Positions 52,114 through 62,008 of a stretch of DNA of 64,000 bases are shown piece after piece. Origin of the DNA: Dysgonomonas hofstadii. Its GTDB lineage: Bacteria; Bacteroidota; Bacteroidia; Bacteroidales; Dysgonomonadaceae. The position numbers and the translations under genes were made by a program. The first letter of the stretch is position 1, and each line of letters starts with the position of its first letter. The notes beneath the pieces were generated by a model. The model was not told the DNA's origin. It saw only the letters and a program-made list of their open reading frames with translations, and did not search any database. The stretch is from NCBI RefSeq assembly GCF_014196915.1, contig NZ_JACIEP010000008.1, positions 124,001-188,000 on the forward strand, given 5' to 3'.

Positions 52114-52172
52114 GTTTTTCTTATAATTATATAAATATGCAACACAAATAAAGAAAAGCATATTTTTTTTAA

Positions 52173-52180
52173 TACTTTTG
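52173..52180 (+). promoter_or_regulatory. -7 box of the PASTA-rluD-ddl-acyltransferase operon
   Basis: TACTTTTG fits TAnnTTTG, 29 bp before the PASTA gene. Confidence 0.55.
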
Positions 52181-52208
52181 TAGCTTAATTACATAGGAAA
52201 ATATCCGT

Positions 52209-52832
52209 ATGAAGGACGAAAAGAAAAAAAATATTGTCATCAGACTGCTTAGCAATATCTATGTAAAGAATATATTGATAATGGTCATTGTCTTTGTGGC
52301 ATTGGTGGCTGTCGTATTATTTGCCCTGAATATATATACAAAACACGACAAATCGTCAACTGTACCCTCTGTAAAAGGACTGCAGATGGAAGAAGCCGGC
52401 AGCATACTCGCTTCTGCAGGCCTCGATTATGAGATCAGTGACTCCATATTTCAAACAGGAGGCACGCCTGGGGCGGTTCTCGAACAAATACCGAAAGGAG
52501 AATCGAAAGTAAAAGAAGGACGCACTGTCTATCTGATCGTCCAAGCCAAAGGTGTACAAATGGTTCCGGTTCCCGAACTAAAAGATTTTTCAAGACGTCA
52601 GGCCGAGGCCCAACTCAATTCATTAGGATTTGAGAGAATTATGGTGGAAGAAGTAGCCTCTCCATATGCAGGTATTGTTATATCCGTATCATATAAAGGA
52701 CAAGAATTGAGGCCTAACCAGAAAGTACCCAAAGGAGCCACCCTAAAAATGGTTGTCGGAGCAGGCGGGGAATCGCTTGAAGACAGCATAGAAAATTTCG
52801 ATGTTAAAGTAGAAGATTCATTCTTTGATTAA
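52209..52832 (+). CDS. PASTA domain membrane protein
   Basis: 207 aa. A short cytoplasmic N-terminus, one transmembrane helix (NILIMVIVFVALVAVVLFAL) and then two PASTA repeats (TVPSVKGLQMEEAGSILASA; VPVPELKDFSRRQAEAQLNS) with a third partial unit at the end. PASTA domains can bind peptidoglycan fragments. No kinase domain is attached. Its stop overlaps the rluD start, and ddl lies two genes away, which suggests a cell-wall link. Confidence 0.88.
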   Translation: MKDEKKKNIVIRLLSNIYVKNILIMVIVFVALVAVVLFALNIYTKHDKSSTVPSVKGLQMEEAGSILASAGLDYEISDSIFQTGGTPGAVLEQIPKGESKVKEGRTVYLIVQAKGVQMVPVPELKDFSRRQAEAQLNSLGFERIMVEEVASPYAGIVISVSYKGQELRPNQKVPKGATLKMVVGAGGESLEDSIENFDVKVEDSFFD

Positions 52833-53899
52833 TGGCGCACAATCCGTTTGAAGAATTTGATAATATATCCGAAGAAGAACTTGTAGAAGATCAAGGCTCC
52901 GGACTATACGAACATTACCGCTTTTTAGTAGATAAGGGGCAGGGGCAGATGCGTATCGACAAATATCTTTCCATGCATATTGTCGGCGTATCACGAAACC
53001 GGATACAACAGGCTGCCGAGGCCGATTGTATTTTAGTAAACGACAAGCCCGTCAAATCAAATTATAAGATAAAGCCACTAGATACCATATCGGTGGTAAT
53101 GAACCGCCCACCACGCGAACTGGAAATAATACCCGAAAATATACCTTTGGATGTTGTCTACGAAGACGAAGATGTGATGGTGATAAACAAGCCACCGGGA
53201 CTGGTAGTCCATCCGGGATTCGGTAATTATCAGGGGACTATGGTGAATGCTATAGCATACAGGCTGAAAGACACTCCCGAATATGACGCAAAAGATCCAC
53301 GTCTGGGAGTTGTCCACAGGATAGATAAAGACACATCGGGACTAATAGTTGCGGCAAAAAATGCTTATGCCAAAGCACATCTGTCGGAACAATTTTTTAA
53401 TAAAACAACGAAGCGCCAATATATAGCTTTAGTGTGGGGATCGGTAGAGCAGGATGAAGGACGCATAGAAGGCAATATCGGGCGAAGCCTGAAAGACCGG
53501 ATGCTGATGACTGTTTTCCCCGAAGGAGATTACGGAAAACCGGCTGTCACACACTACAAGGTATTGGAAAGGCTAGGTTATGTTACGTTGGTGCAGTGCA
53601 GATTGGAAACAGGCCGAACCCACCAGATCAGGGTTCATATGAAATATATAGGCCACACATTGTTCAACGACGCACGTTATGGCGGAAATGAGGTACTGAA
53701 GGGTACTCATTTCGCAAAATATAAACAATTTGTACAGAATTGCTTCAACATTTGTCCACGGCAGGCCTTACATGCACAGACACTAGGTTTTGTGCAACCT
53801 CGTACAGGCGAAGAACTGATGTTTGAAGCACCTTTGCCCGAAGATATAAGTATGCTGTTGGACAAATGGAGGGGATATATTTCGAACAGGGAAATTTAA
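52832..53899 (+). CDS. rluD: 23S rRNA pseudouridine synthase, RluD type
   Basis: 355 aa. An S4 domain at ~40-95 (MRIDKYLSMHIVGVSRNRIQ) and the RluA-family catalytic domain. The catalytic Asp is in GVVHRIDKDTSGLIVAAK; further family motifs are INKPPGLVVHPG and ETGRTHQIRVHM. It makes pseudouridines in 23S rRNA helix 69. 1-bp overlap with the PASTA gene. Confidence 0.93.
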   Translation: MAHNPFEEFDNISEEELVEDQGSGLYEHYRFLVDKGQGQMRIDKYLSMHIVGVSRNRIQQAAEADCILVNDKPVKSNYKIKPLDTISVVMNRPPRELEIIPENIPLDVVYEDEDVMVINKPPGLVVHPGFGNYQGTMVNAIAYRLKDTPEYDAKDPRLGVVHRIDKDTSGLIVAAKNAYAKAHLSEQFFNKTTKRQYIALVWGSVEQDEGRIEGNIGRSLKDRMLMTVFPEGDYGKPAVTHYKVLERLGYVTLVQCRLETGRTHQIRVHMKYIGHTLFNDARYGGNEVLKGTHFAKYKQFVQNCFNICPRQALHAQTLGFVQPRTGEELMFEAPLPEDISMLLDKWRGYISNREI

Positions 53900-53940
53900 G
53901 GTTAATGTATTGTTAAATGCTTTCTTTTACTGAAGATATT

Positions 53941-54924
53941 ATGAAAAAAAATATTGCCGTAGTATGGGGCGGATATACCTCTGAAATTATTGTTTCGGGA
54001 AAAAGCTTGGTCGGGGTATATTCTTTCCTTGATAAGGGAAAATATAATGTATACAAAGTAAAAATAACAAAGGATAGCTGGACTATAAATATGGATGGAA
54101 CAGAATATCCTGTCGATAAGAATGATTTCAGTTTTATCAATCCGCAAGATAAGACAAAAATAAAATTTGATTTCGCATTCATCATCATACACGGCACTCC
54201 GGGCGAAGACGGCCATTTGCAGGGATATCTCGAAATGCTGAATATTCCGCACTCTACTTGCAGCATGATGACATCCGCTCTGACCATGAATAAATTTGTT
54301 TGCAACAATTTCCTCAAAAACTTTGGCATACAAGTGGCAGATTCCTTATATTTGAATAGGGAAACTGAATATGATGCCAAAACTATTGCTGCCAGATTAG
54401 GTTTTCCGATGTTTGTAAAGCCAAATACAGGAGGATCGAGCTTTGCGACAACAAAAGTAAAGTCGATGGACCAGTTACAAAGTGCGATAGAAGCAGCATT
54501 TGGTGAAACATCCGATGTGATCATAGAAAGCTTTATCAGTGGAACAGAAGTAACATGCGGCTGTTACAAGATAAAAGGAAAAGAAGTAGTTTTTCCGATC
54601 ACAGAAGTAGTTACAGACAATGAGTTCTTTGATTACGACGCTAAGTACGAAGGTCAGGTGGATGAGATCACTCCGGCGCGTATTCCGGACGAAATGGCCG
54701 ATAAGATACAACAGCTAACCCGCAATGTTTATGATCTGGTAAACGCCAAGGGAATCATCAGAGCTGATTTTATCATTAATGGTGACAAGCCTTACCTGCT
54801 GGAAGTAAATACAACACCGGGCATGACAGCAACAAGCTTCATCCCTCAGCAAATAGCGGCTGCCGGACTAAACATCACCGAGGTACTGACGGAAATAATT
54901 GAAAACGAGTTTAACAGGATTTGA
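53941..54924 (+). CDS. ddl: D-alanine-D-alanine ligase
   Basis: 327 aa from ATG 53941, which begins the typical MKKNIAVVWGGYTSE; the longer frame adds 8 residues. ATP-grasp enzyme making D-Ala-D-Ala for peptidoglycan. Motifs: IHGTPGEDGHLQGYLEMLNI, FVKPNTGGSSFATTKV and a metal-binding LLEVNTTPGMTATSF. Lies in the PASTA-rluD-ddl-acyltransferase operon. Confidence 0.95.
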   Translation: MKKNIAVVWGGYTSEIIVSGKSLVGVYSFLDKGKYNVYKVKITKDSWTINMDGTEYPVDKNDFSFINPQDKTKIKFDFAFIIIHGTPGEDGHLQGYLEMLNIPHSTCSMMTSALTMNKFVCNNFLKNFGIQVADSLYLNRETEYDAKTIAARLGFPMFVKPNTGGSSFATTKVKSMDQLQSAIEAAFGETSDVIIESFISGTEVTCGCYKIKGKEVVFPITEVVTDNEFFDYDAKYEGQVDEITPARIPDEMADKIQQLTRNVYDLVNAKGIIRADFIINGDKPYLLEVNTTPGMTATSFIPQQIAAAGLNITEVLTEIIENEFNRI

Positions 54925-54936
54925 AGATATTATACT

Positions 54937-56088
54937 ATGGATAGTAAATTTGATGATATAGCTCCTTTATACGACCATGAAGTAGAACAATCTATAAAGG
55001 ATATGCTTGCTGACCCTGGCTTTCAACATGCAGTGGGTTACATTATCCCGAATGTAGACTGGGACGAATTTTCGGCAGAAATGCTGAAATATAAAACAAA
55101 AGAAGAATTTCAGGCCAAAATGATCTACCCCGTAGTCAGCATGCTTGGTGCTCGTGTTTCGACCAGCTTCCGGGGGGATAAATGGGAGAATATAGATACA
55201 TCAGTAGAGCATTTATTTCTATCGAACCATCGTGATATTGTTCTCGATGCAGGATTATTCAATATCCTGAGACATAAAGAAGGATTGAGAACCACCGAAA
55301 TAGCAATAGGCGATAACTTACTGATCCATTCGTGGATAGATAAGCTGGTACGCCTGAACAAAAGTTTCATTGTACGCAGGGGATTGTCCATTAAAGAAAG
55401 ATTAACATCATCCAAACACCTGTCCGAATATATCCACTACGCCATTACTACAAAAAAAGAATCCGTTTGGGTAGCCCAACGGGAAGGCCGTGCGAAAAAC
55501 TCTGATGACAAGACACAGGACAGCCTCCTGAAAATGCTTGCCCTCTATCCCGACGATAAATCATTTCTGGAAAGTCTGAAAGAACTAAACCTCATACCTC
55601 TTTCCATATCATACGAATATGATCCTACCGATTACCTGAAAGCTAAAGAGTTTCAGCAAAAACGGGACGATCCGGATTTCAAGAAAAGTCAACGGGACGA
55701 TCTGCTGAATATGGAGATCGGCATATTGGGAAATAAAGGAAATGTAGTCTTCCGCTTCGGCAAATGTATAAATCCTGAACTCGATAAGATTACAACACCT
55801 GACAAGCGCCTGCAACCCGAACTGGCCGCTAAAATCATAGACAAGGAAATACATTCCAATTACGAGATCTACCCTTGCAATTATATTGCCCACGATCTGC
55901 TGCACAATGAGAACAGATTCGGCGATAAATACACATCTGTACAAGTCGAAGATTTCAAAAACTATCTGAACACGCAAATAGCAAAGATAGACCTTGATTA
56001 TATCGATCATGATTTTGCATGGGAGAAAATGCTGGAAATGTATTCGAATACACTGATGAACTATCTGATAGCAACACAACCGGAATAA
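54937..56088 (+). CDS. 1-acyl-glycerol-3-phosphate acyltransferase-like protein
   Basis: 383 aa. The acyltransferase block I is LFLSNHRDIVLDAGL (NHRD in place of NHxxxxD with spacing H-R-D), and later there is a WVAQREGRAKNSDD segment of the glycerolipid acyltransferase type. It lacks a clear membrane helix. The longer C-terminal part is specific to this Bacteroidetes subgroup. Substrate not certain (phospholipid or lipid A-related). 12 bp after ddl. Confidence 0.8.
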   Translation: MDSKFDDIAPLYDHEVEQSIKDMLADPGFQHAVGYIIPNVDWDEFSAEMLKYKTKEEFQAKMIYPVVSMLGARVSTSFRGDKWENIDTSVEHLFLSNHRDIVLDAGLFNILRHKEGLRTTEIAIGDNLLIHSWIDKLVRLNKSFIVRRGLSIKERLTSSKHLSEYIHYAITTKKESVWVAQREGRAKNSDDKTQDSLLKMLALYPDDKSFLESLKELNLIPLSISYEYDPTDYLKAKEFQQKRDDPDFKKSQRDDLLNMEIGILGNKGNVVFRFGKCINPELDKITTPDKRLQPELAAKIIDKEIHSNYEIYPCNYIAHDLLHNENRFGDKYTSVQVEDFKNYLNTQIAKIDLDYIDHDFAWEKMLEMYSNTLMNYLIATQPE

Positions 56089-56142
56089 ATTATGAATTAC
56101 AAGTTATGAATTATAAATTAAAACACTCATAATTCATAATTT
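56087..56142. repeat. Palindromic AT-rich repeat after the acyltransferase gene
   Basis: AAATTATGAATTA (56087-56099) and TAATTCATAATTT (56130-56142) are perfect complements; a related ATGAATTATAA copy lies between them. The T-rich tail suggests it also works as terminator. Repeats of this 'TATGAATTA' type are common between genes in Bacteroidetes. Confidence 0.6.
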
Positions 56143-56177
56143 TTATTTACGTTTGTGTAACACAAATGATCCAGACT

Positions 56178-56750
56178 ATGAAAAAAGTCCTAATTTACCT
56201 AGTTGCCAGTCTACTTTCGTCCGCATCTTTTGCCCAGGTAGTGAAACAAGGAGAAAAGTTTACCAGTGTTCCTTTGATCGAAGGTAAAGTAACCTTTTTG
56301 AAAGAAATACCAGTAAAACAAGGCTTATCTCCGGAAGAGAATTACAAGCTCCTGAAAGAATGGGCTATTGTTAATTACGGAAAAGATCCTTTTATATCAA
56401 GTGTACGACATGACTCCAACAATCAGGAATTTATCGCTAAATCGAGAATCGAACTGCTTTTACCTGCCAACTCGAAAGGAGTGAGGGAAAAAATGATCAT
56501 GCGGTACCGCGTCAACGGGTTTATATTCCAAAGTAAGTGTGTATTGGAAATAACGGAAATATCTTATCTATACGAGAATTCAAGAAACAATAAATTATTG
56601 CCCAGAGTTATCCGTGGCGAAGATTTCATTACAGATAAGGCTTTAGAAATAACAGACGAGGTACAGGAATTCAGAATTAATACAAGAAAAAGTACTCTCT
56701 TCTTCCTTGATGAGTTAGCAAAAGACTTCGAGAATAAATTCGCAAATTAA
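56178..56750 (+). CDS. Exported DUF4468 family protein
   Basis: 190 aa from ATG 56178 (a longer frame adds 4 residues). Signal peptide MKKVLIYLVASLLSSASFA. DUF4468-type domain with TSVPLIEGKVTFLKEIPVKQ near the start, LLKEWAIVNYGK and MIMRYRVNGFIFQSKCVLEI. Function unknown; common in Bacteroidetes as a periplasmic or outer-membrane-associated protein. Convergent with rnhB. Confidence 0.82.
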   Translation: MKKVLIYLVASLLSSASFAQVVKQGEKFTSVPLIEGKVTFLKEIPVKQGLSPEENYKLLKEWAIVNYGKDPFISSVRHDSNNQEFIAKSRIELLLPANSKGVREKMIMRYRVNGFIFQSKCVLEITEISYLYENSRNNKLLPRVIRGEDFITDKALEITDEVQEFRINTRKSTLFFLDELAKDFENKFAN

Positions 56751-56758
56751 GATACTGC

Positions 56759-57367
56759 CTAAAAATCCAGTTTAAGTTGCTTTTCTGTCAGATTGAATGT
56801 TAACCGGTGATATGGAGTAACACCATGTTCCGCTATTGCCTGTCTGTGCACCTTTGTAGGATAGCCCATATTCTTACTCCATCCGTAAATAGGGTATTCT
56901 TCATGCAGTTTTTTCATATAATCGTCCCTGTATGTTTTTGCCAGTACCGATGCCGCAGCAATAGGCAATAGCTTCCCATCCCCTTTCACTACACAGGTAT
57001 GCGGAATGCCGGAATAGCCGCAGAAACGGTTTCCATCTATCAACAGATGCTGAGGCTTGACCTCCAGCGAAGCAACAGCCCGTTGCATAGCAAGAAAAGA
57101 CGCATTCAGAATATTGATCTTATCAATCTCTTTATGATCGACTATACCTACAGCCCACGCCACAGCCTGTTCTTCTATCAGGGGACGCAACGCATAGCGT
57201 TCCTTATCTTTCAACTGTTTGGAATCGTTCAGTTCTTCACATGCAAAACCCTTTGGCAAAATCACAGCAGCAGCAAAAACAGGCCCCGCAAGACATCCTC
57301 TTCCCGCTTCGTCACAACCGGCCTCTATTAATTCGGGATATAATGATAATTGTAACATACTACTCAA
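56759..57367 (-). CDS. rnhB: Ribonuclease HII
   Basis: 202 aa. It removes RNA from RNA-DNA hybrids. Motifs: [20 protein letters not shown] (catalytic Asp and Glu), [16 protein letters not shown] and [14 protein letters not shown], with [11 protein letters not shown] near the end. It overlaps the preceding phosphoesterase gene by 8 bp. Confidence 0.95.
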   Translation of the reverse strand: MSSMLQLSLYPELIEAGCDEAGRGCLAGPVFAAAVILPKGFACEELNDSKQLKDKERYALRPLIEEQAVAWAVGIVDHKEIDKINILNASFLAMQRAVASLEVKPQHLLIDGNRFCGYSGIPHTCVVKGDGKLLPIAAASVLAKTYRDDYMKKLHEEYPIYGWSKNMGYPTKVHRQAIAEHGVTPYHRLTFNLTEKQLKLDF

Positions 57368-58610
57368 ATACTATTTCAACATTATTATCAGCAGGAGGAA
57401 AATCAAAATTCATTTCGTCCATATCTTCCGAACTATCCAACAGTGACGAAAATGCCTTAAGAGAGGTCATTAACGCTTCATCCGGTTTCTCATCACCATA
57501 AAGATGCAGGACAAATATCTGGCTAAGGATATCTGCCATCTGATTGGTTACATCCGCTGGCAAAGAGAAGCCGAGGCCTCTTAGCTTTTGCACAGCCATG
57601 CCTTTTGCCAACACCTGCATCCGTGTTTTATCTTCTGCTGCCAGACCGGGATAACCCGATACTTCGGTTATATTTTTCGTCCTGATATTTATTCTATCGG
57701 GATATAAATCTACAAAACGATAGGCAAAAGGATAGGATGACAGAGTTCCCGTTTCCACGTCATATATTATATTCCCTTTATCTGAAGTGAACAAGGAGAT
57801 ATCATTAGAGTGAAAATGCCCTGTGAAGATCACTTTCATGCCATTATCAGCAAAAAGATTAGCAAGTCGCTTCCAATCATCTACCAGATAGTCCTTAAAG
57901 AATGTATCCTGATACATAATGTGCTCTGTCAGTCCCCAGTGCATCATTCCGATGACCTGAATATCTTTTGATTTTGCCTCTTTAAAAACATCCAGAATCC
58001 AGGTTTCTGTAGCCGGAGATATTTTTCCTGCCGAAATGCTTGCCGTTTTATATTCCTTATATCGGGCGGCGTCTATGGCTAACAGCCATGTTTTTTCATT
58101 TAATTCACCCACATAGCTTAATGACACCGTATCTCTTTTTATGGCATTATTATAGCCACAATCAGCATATATTTCCTCAAATTCACCGGATGAAATATTA
58201 GCGACAGGTAGTTTCTCATCTCCAATATATTTAAAGCTATTCGGCATATTCACATCGTGATTCCCGGGAATTACAAATACACGTATGCCGTTATCCTGTA
58301 ATGGTTTCAGCTTCTTCACAAAATCGAGATGACTCTGTTTTTCCCCATCTTTAGTTATGTCGCCACAGACCAGCAATATGCCGATATCACTGTTTAAATA
58401 ATCGTTTAAGACTTTATTCAAAACAGCAGGAGTCGCTTTTATATTTTTCCCGCTTGCCCGTATATAGTCCTCTACAGCTTTACTATCATCCATCAATTGT
58501 TCAGACAGATAATGGGTATCGGTAATCACTCCCAATTTAACAGGACTTTGGGCTGTAACGCAGCCATAAGCTGAAAATAAAACAAAAAATAAAAACAATA
58601 ACTTTTTCAC
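57360..58610 (-). CDS. Exported metallophosphoesterase (large)
   Basis: 416 aa. Signal peptide [20 protein letters not shown] (could also be a lipoprotein). Motifs: [13 protein letters not shown] (D-x-H), [30 protein letters not shown] and [10 protein letters not shown]. Larger than the copy at 46453 and keeps the D-x-H motif. Probably a periplasmic phosphodiesterase or phosphatase. Heads the operon with rnhB. Confidence 0.9.
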   Translation of the reverse strand: MKKLLFLFFVLFSAYGCVTAQSPVKLGVITDTHYLSEQLMDDSKAVEDYIRASGKNIKATPAVLNKVLNDYLNSDIGILLVCGDITKDGEKQSHLDFVKKLKPLQDNGIRVFVIPGNHDVNMPNSFKYIGDEKLPVANISSGEFEEIYADCGYNNAIKRDTVSLSYVGELNEKTWLLAIDAARYKEYKTASISAGKISPATETWILDVFKEAKSKDIQVIGMMHWGLTEHIMYQDTFFKDYLVDDWKRLANLFADNGMKVIFTGHFHSNDISLFTSDKGNIIYDVETGTLSSYPFAYRFVDLYPDRINIRTKNITEVSGYPGLAAEDKTRMQVLAKGMAVQKLRGLGFSLPADVTNQMADILSQIFVLHLYGDEKPDEALMTSLKAFSSLLDSSEDMDEMNFDFPPADNNVEIVFE

Positions 58611-58631
58611 ACTGTTTCCTGTTTATATTGA

Positions 58632-58639
58632 CAAAAGTA
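58632..58639 (-). promoter_or_regulatory. -7 box of the metallophosphoesterase-rnhB operon
   Basis: Minus-strand TACTTTTG, 22 bp before the start. Confidence 0.55.
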
Positions 58640-58674
58640 AACATTTAAATAAAAGACATTCCCGTTATTATTCC

Positions 58675-58682
58675 TATTTTTG
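58675..58682 (+). promoter_or_regulatory. -7 box of the GH10-like gene
   Basis: TATTTTTG fits TAnnTTTG, 29 bp before the start; divergent from the phosphoesterase promoter. Confidence 0.5.
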
Positions 58683-58710
58683 TAAATGCTTATTAAATTT
58701 TGTTACACTG

Positions 58711-60258
58711 ATGAATAAAAACAAACTATCTCTCCTGGCAATAACAACATTGTTACTGCTATTATCGTCTTGCGGATCGCAACAACAAAGAGTAAAATTT
58801 GCAGATATTGCCCATCCTAAAAGAGAATTCCGGGGAGCATGGCTTAGCACCGCATGGCAAACCCGGTATAAAACAATGACAGTACAGCAACTACAATCAT
58901 ATTTTATAAATGCATTGGACGAACTGCAAGCCGATGGCATTAACGCCGTTATATTTCAGGCACGCCCTTATGCCGATGCGTTCTATAAATCCAATTATGA
59001 ACCTTGGAGCGCATTCCTGACCGGACGGCAGGGAGTTGCACCAGAAGGAGGATTCGACCCGCTGGCTTTCCTTGTGGAAGAGTGTCATAAACGGAATATG
59101 GAAATTCATGCATGGCTGAATCCATACCGCGTATCGGCCAGCGATAATGATGTTTTTGCCGAGAATCATATTTATCGCCGTCATCCCGAACGGTTTGTCA
59201 CATACGGAGGTAAAGTTTATTTTGATCCGGGTATTCCTGAGAACAGAACATTTATCTGCAATGTAGTGAAGGATATAGTTATGAGATATGATGTAGATGC
59301 TATTCACATGGATGATTATTTCTACCCTTATCCGGTTGCAGGAGAACGTTTTCCTGACCAAAACAGCTTTAATACTTACGCGAGGTCGCAGGGATTCAAA
59401 GAGAACCAATTGGCAGACTGGAGAAGAAACAATGTAAACCTGCTAATTCAGGAAGTAAAATATACCCTACTAAACAATAAGCCTTGGGTACGCTTTGGTA
59501 TCAGTCCGTTTGGTATCTACCGGAACAAAAGAAATACACCCGACGGATCGGGAAGCGAGACTTCGGGACTTCAGAATTATGACGACTTGTATGCTGATGT
59601 TAAGTTATGGGTAAAAAATGGCTGGATAGACTACAATATGCCGCAGATATACTGGGAGCTAGGACATAAATCGGCCGACTATAAGACATTGATCGAATGG
59701 TGGGCAGAGAACAATTACAAAGAGCATCTTTACATAGGCCAGGATGTGAAAAGGACTATGGACGCTATAACCCAGCCATCGGGTGCTAACCAGTTATCGG
59801 AAAAGATGATCTTGTCTCGTAGTTTCACAACTGTTCACGGCAATTGTTTCTGGCCGGCCTATGAACTTCTGGATAACTATAAAGGAATAGCAAACAGTTT
59901 GAGGTCGAATTATCATCGGTATCCGGCGTTGATTCCTGCTTACACCCATATGCACAAGAAAAGCCCTAAAAAAGTTGATAACCTGCAAGAAGCTTATACC
60001 ACTACGACCCATACATTAAGCTGGAATAGTAATTCGGAAAAATACGATCCCGAAACAGCGAAATATTATGTTATATATCGATTTGCAAAAGGAGAAAAAG
60101 AGAACCTTGATAATGCGCAGGCCATCGTCGGCATAACCCGGGAGAAACAATACATTCTGCCTTATGAAGGAGGCAACAGGGAATATAAGTATGTGGTAAC
60201 AGCTGTAGACGCATTCCATAACGAATCGAAAGGGCGTTCGAAAAAAGTGACGTTATAA
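58711..60258 (+). CDS. GHL10-type (DUF187) glycoside hydrolase lipoprotein
   Basis: 515 aa. Lipobox in LLLLLSSCGSQ. The catalytic-type TIM barrel of the GHL10 family has REFRGAWLSTAWQ, AVIFQARPYADAFY, EIHAWLNPYRVSA, DAIHMDDYFYPYP, and WIDYNMPQIYWELGH. The last ~90 residues form a fibronectin III-like module (TTTHTLSWNSNS; YIPYE-like end). Probably acts on cell-surface glycans in the periplasm or on the cell exterior. Monocistronic. Confidence 0.88.
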   Translation: MNKNKLSLLAITTLLLLLSSCGSQQQRVKFADIAHPKREFRGAWLSTAWQTRYKTMTVQQLQSYFINALDELQADGINAVIFQARPYADAFYKSNYEPWSAFLTGRQGVAPEGGFDPLAFLVEECHKRNMEIHAWLNPYRVSASDNDVFAENHIYRRHPERFVTYGGKVYFDPGIPENRTFICNVVKDIVMRYDVDAIHMDDYFYPYPVAGERFPDQNSFNTYARSQGFKENQLADWRRNNVNLLIQEVKYTLLNNKPWVRFGISPFGIYRNKRNTPDGSGSETSGLQNYDDLYADVKLWVKNGWIDYNMPQIYWELGHKSADYKTLIEWWAENNYKEHLYIGQDVKRTMDAITQPSGANQLSEKMILSRSFTTVHGNCFWPAYELLDNYKGIANSLRSNYHRYPALIPAYTHMHKKSPKKVDNLQEAYTTTTHTLSWNSNSEKYDPETAKYYVIYRFAKGEKENLDNAQAIVGITREKQYILPYEGGNREYKYVVTAVDAFHNESKGRSKKVTL

Positions 60259-60557
60259 GAATACCGGAACTTTATCTATAGTATTTTAATGTGCCAATGA
60301 AATAAAAGTAAAAACCAAATTTCCACGGCATTGCGTCTTTGCTGAAAAATCTGTCAGGAGTGTCAGGTTTTGGTTGAAAAAGATGCAAAAGTGTAACTTT
60401 TGTAACTTTTTTAAAACACAGAGTAAAAAGAGTAACAGGAGTCCTTTGTTGACTGCTATCATTGGCACATCGGCATATTGGCGAATTTACTAATTGATTC
60501 CTGTCAGGTTTTTAATAAAAAACAATTGAAATATAAGCAACTATCTTTAATAAAAAT
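60259..60557. other. Intergenic stretch with inverted and repeated words
   Basis: No convincing gene in about 300 bases. GTGCCAATGA (60291-60300) and TCATTGGCAC (60459-60468) are perfect complements enclosing about 160 bases, and the word TGTCAGG occurs three times, two near 60350-60367 and one near 60505. It could hold a small RNA, or remnants of an element; no terminator is evident. Confidence 0.35.
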
Positions 60558-61718
60558 ATGAGCAGACACGAGTTTACAATGATAGCCAAAACCATGGCGG
60601 GACTGGAAGATGTTCTGGCCGAGGAACTAATCGCCCTGGGTGCCAATAATCTTGAGTTAGGTACACGTATGGTATCATTCGACGGAGACCTGGCACTGCT
60701 CTACAGAGCGAATATTCATTGCCGGACAGCTCTGAGGATATTACGCCCCGTGTATCAGTTCAAAGCAAAGAATGCCGACGAAATATACAAGAAAATAAAG
60801 GCGATGAACTGGTATGAGCACCTGACTGAAGACAGTACCTTTGCCATAGATGCCATTACATTTTCTGAGATATTCACTCATTCCAAATTTGTAGCCTACA
60901 GAGTAAAAGACGCTATAGCGGACTATTTTATGCAAAAATGCGGCAAGCGCCCTTCTGTAGATGTAAAGAATCCCGATCTGCTGATCAATTTCCATATAGC
61001 TCATGATAAATGCACCCTTTCATTCGACAGTTCGGGGGAATCTCTGCACAAACGGGGTTACCGTGTAGAACAAACCGAAGCTCCGCTGAATGAAGTGCTT
61101 GCCGCCGGTATGATACTGAAAACAGGCTGGCGTGGCGAATCGGATTTCATTGATCCGATGTGTGGTTCGGGAACTCTTCTGATAGAAGCCGCCATGATAG
61201 CCATGAATGTTCCTCCGGGAATATACAGACAAAACTTCGCTTTCGAAAAGTGGAAGAATTTCAATGCAGAATTGTTTGAAACCATTTATAACGACGATAG
61301 CGGTGAACGGGTATTTGAACACAAAATATATGGTTCGGATATTTCAACCGAAGCTATATCCATAGCTGCAAAGAATATAAAAAGTGCCGGAGTTGAAAAA
61401 CATATAGACCTGAAGGTTATGCCTTTCGAAAAATATACCGAAGCTCCCTCCGAAAAAGGGATATTGGTAACTAATCCACCCTACGGAGAACGAATAAAGC
61501 CCGAAGATCTAACAGGATTATACGAAAATATAGGAGAACGTCTGAAGCATGTGTTTATGGGATACTCAGCCTGGATACTCAGTTATAAGAAAGAGTGCTT
61601 CGACAAGATAGGATTGAAACCTGCTAAAAAGATACAATTGGTCAATGGTTCTTTAGCCTGTGAATTCAGACGATATGATATTTTTGCAGGGAAAAGGAAA
61701 ACTCAAGAGAATACTTGA
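60558..61718 (+). CDS. THUMP-domain 23S rRNA methyltransferase
   Basis: 386 aa. N-terminal ferredoxin-like and THUMP domains (~5-160) bind RNA. The methyltransferase part has DPMCGSGTLLIEAAMIA (SAM motif), the NPPYGERI catalytic motif and SDISTEAISIAAKN. It resembles the RlmL N-terminal half (m2G2445 methylation of 23S rRNA), as a single-function protein. 26 bp before the DUF4884 lipoprotein gene. Confidence 0.92.
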   Translation: MSRHEFTMIAKTMAGLEDVLAEELIALGANNLELGTRMVSFDGDLALLYRANIHCRTALRILRPVYQFKAKNADEIYKKIKAMNWYEHLTEDSTFAIDAITFSEIFTHSKFVAYRVKDAIADYFMQKCGKRPSVDVKNPDLLINFHIAHDKCTLSFDSSGESLHKRGYRVEQTEAPLNEVLAAGMILKTGWRGESDFIDPMCGSGTLLIEAAMIAMNVPPGIYRQNFAFEKWKNFNAELFETIYNDDSGERVFEHKIYGSDISTEAISIAAKNIKSAGVEKHIDLKVMPFEKYTEAPSEKGILVTNPPYGERIKPEDLTGLYENIGERLKHVFMGYSAWILSYKKECFDKIGLKPAKKIQLVNGSLACEFRRYDIFAGKRKTQENT

Positions 61719-61744
61719 TTTTTTAACATAAAAAGCCGTATATA

Positions 61745-62008
61745 ATGAAGACACGTTTATCTATACTTGTGTTGATCGGGATCATGATGACAGCCTGCTA
61801 TACAGGCAGGCCAGTAGCAAAACAGGTTCCGCAGAATAATGACACTTATAAAGTGGATTATTTATTCGAACATGACGGATGTAAAGTTTATCGTTTCTAC
61901 GATAGGGGTAATTATGTTTATTTTACGAACTGTACCGGAGAGGTTACGGCTATTAGTACTGATTCTACAGAACAGCGGATACAGACAGTTATCAGGGCTT
62001 CAAAATAA
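61745..62008 (+). CDS. DUF4884-type small lipoprotein
   Basis: 87 aa. Lipobox in LIGIMMTACYTG. The mature part has DYLFEHDGCKVYRFYDRGNY and YFTNCTGEVTAI, as in DUF4884. Two cysteines (in DGCKV and TNCTG) may form a disulfide. Function unknown. Its stop overlaps the convergent aminotransferase-like gene by 9 bp. Confidence 0.8.
   Translation: MKTRLSILVLIGIMMTACYTGRPVAKQVPQNNDTYKVDYLFEHDGCKVYRFYDRGNYVYFTNCTGEVTAISTDSTEQRIQTVIRASK

Noticed and set aside
53902-54524. Antisense frames over ddl
   Set aside because: ddl has all ATP-grasp motifs on the plus strand, and the antisense translations show none.
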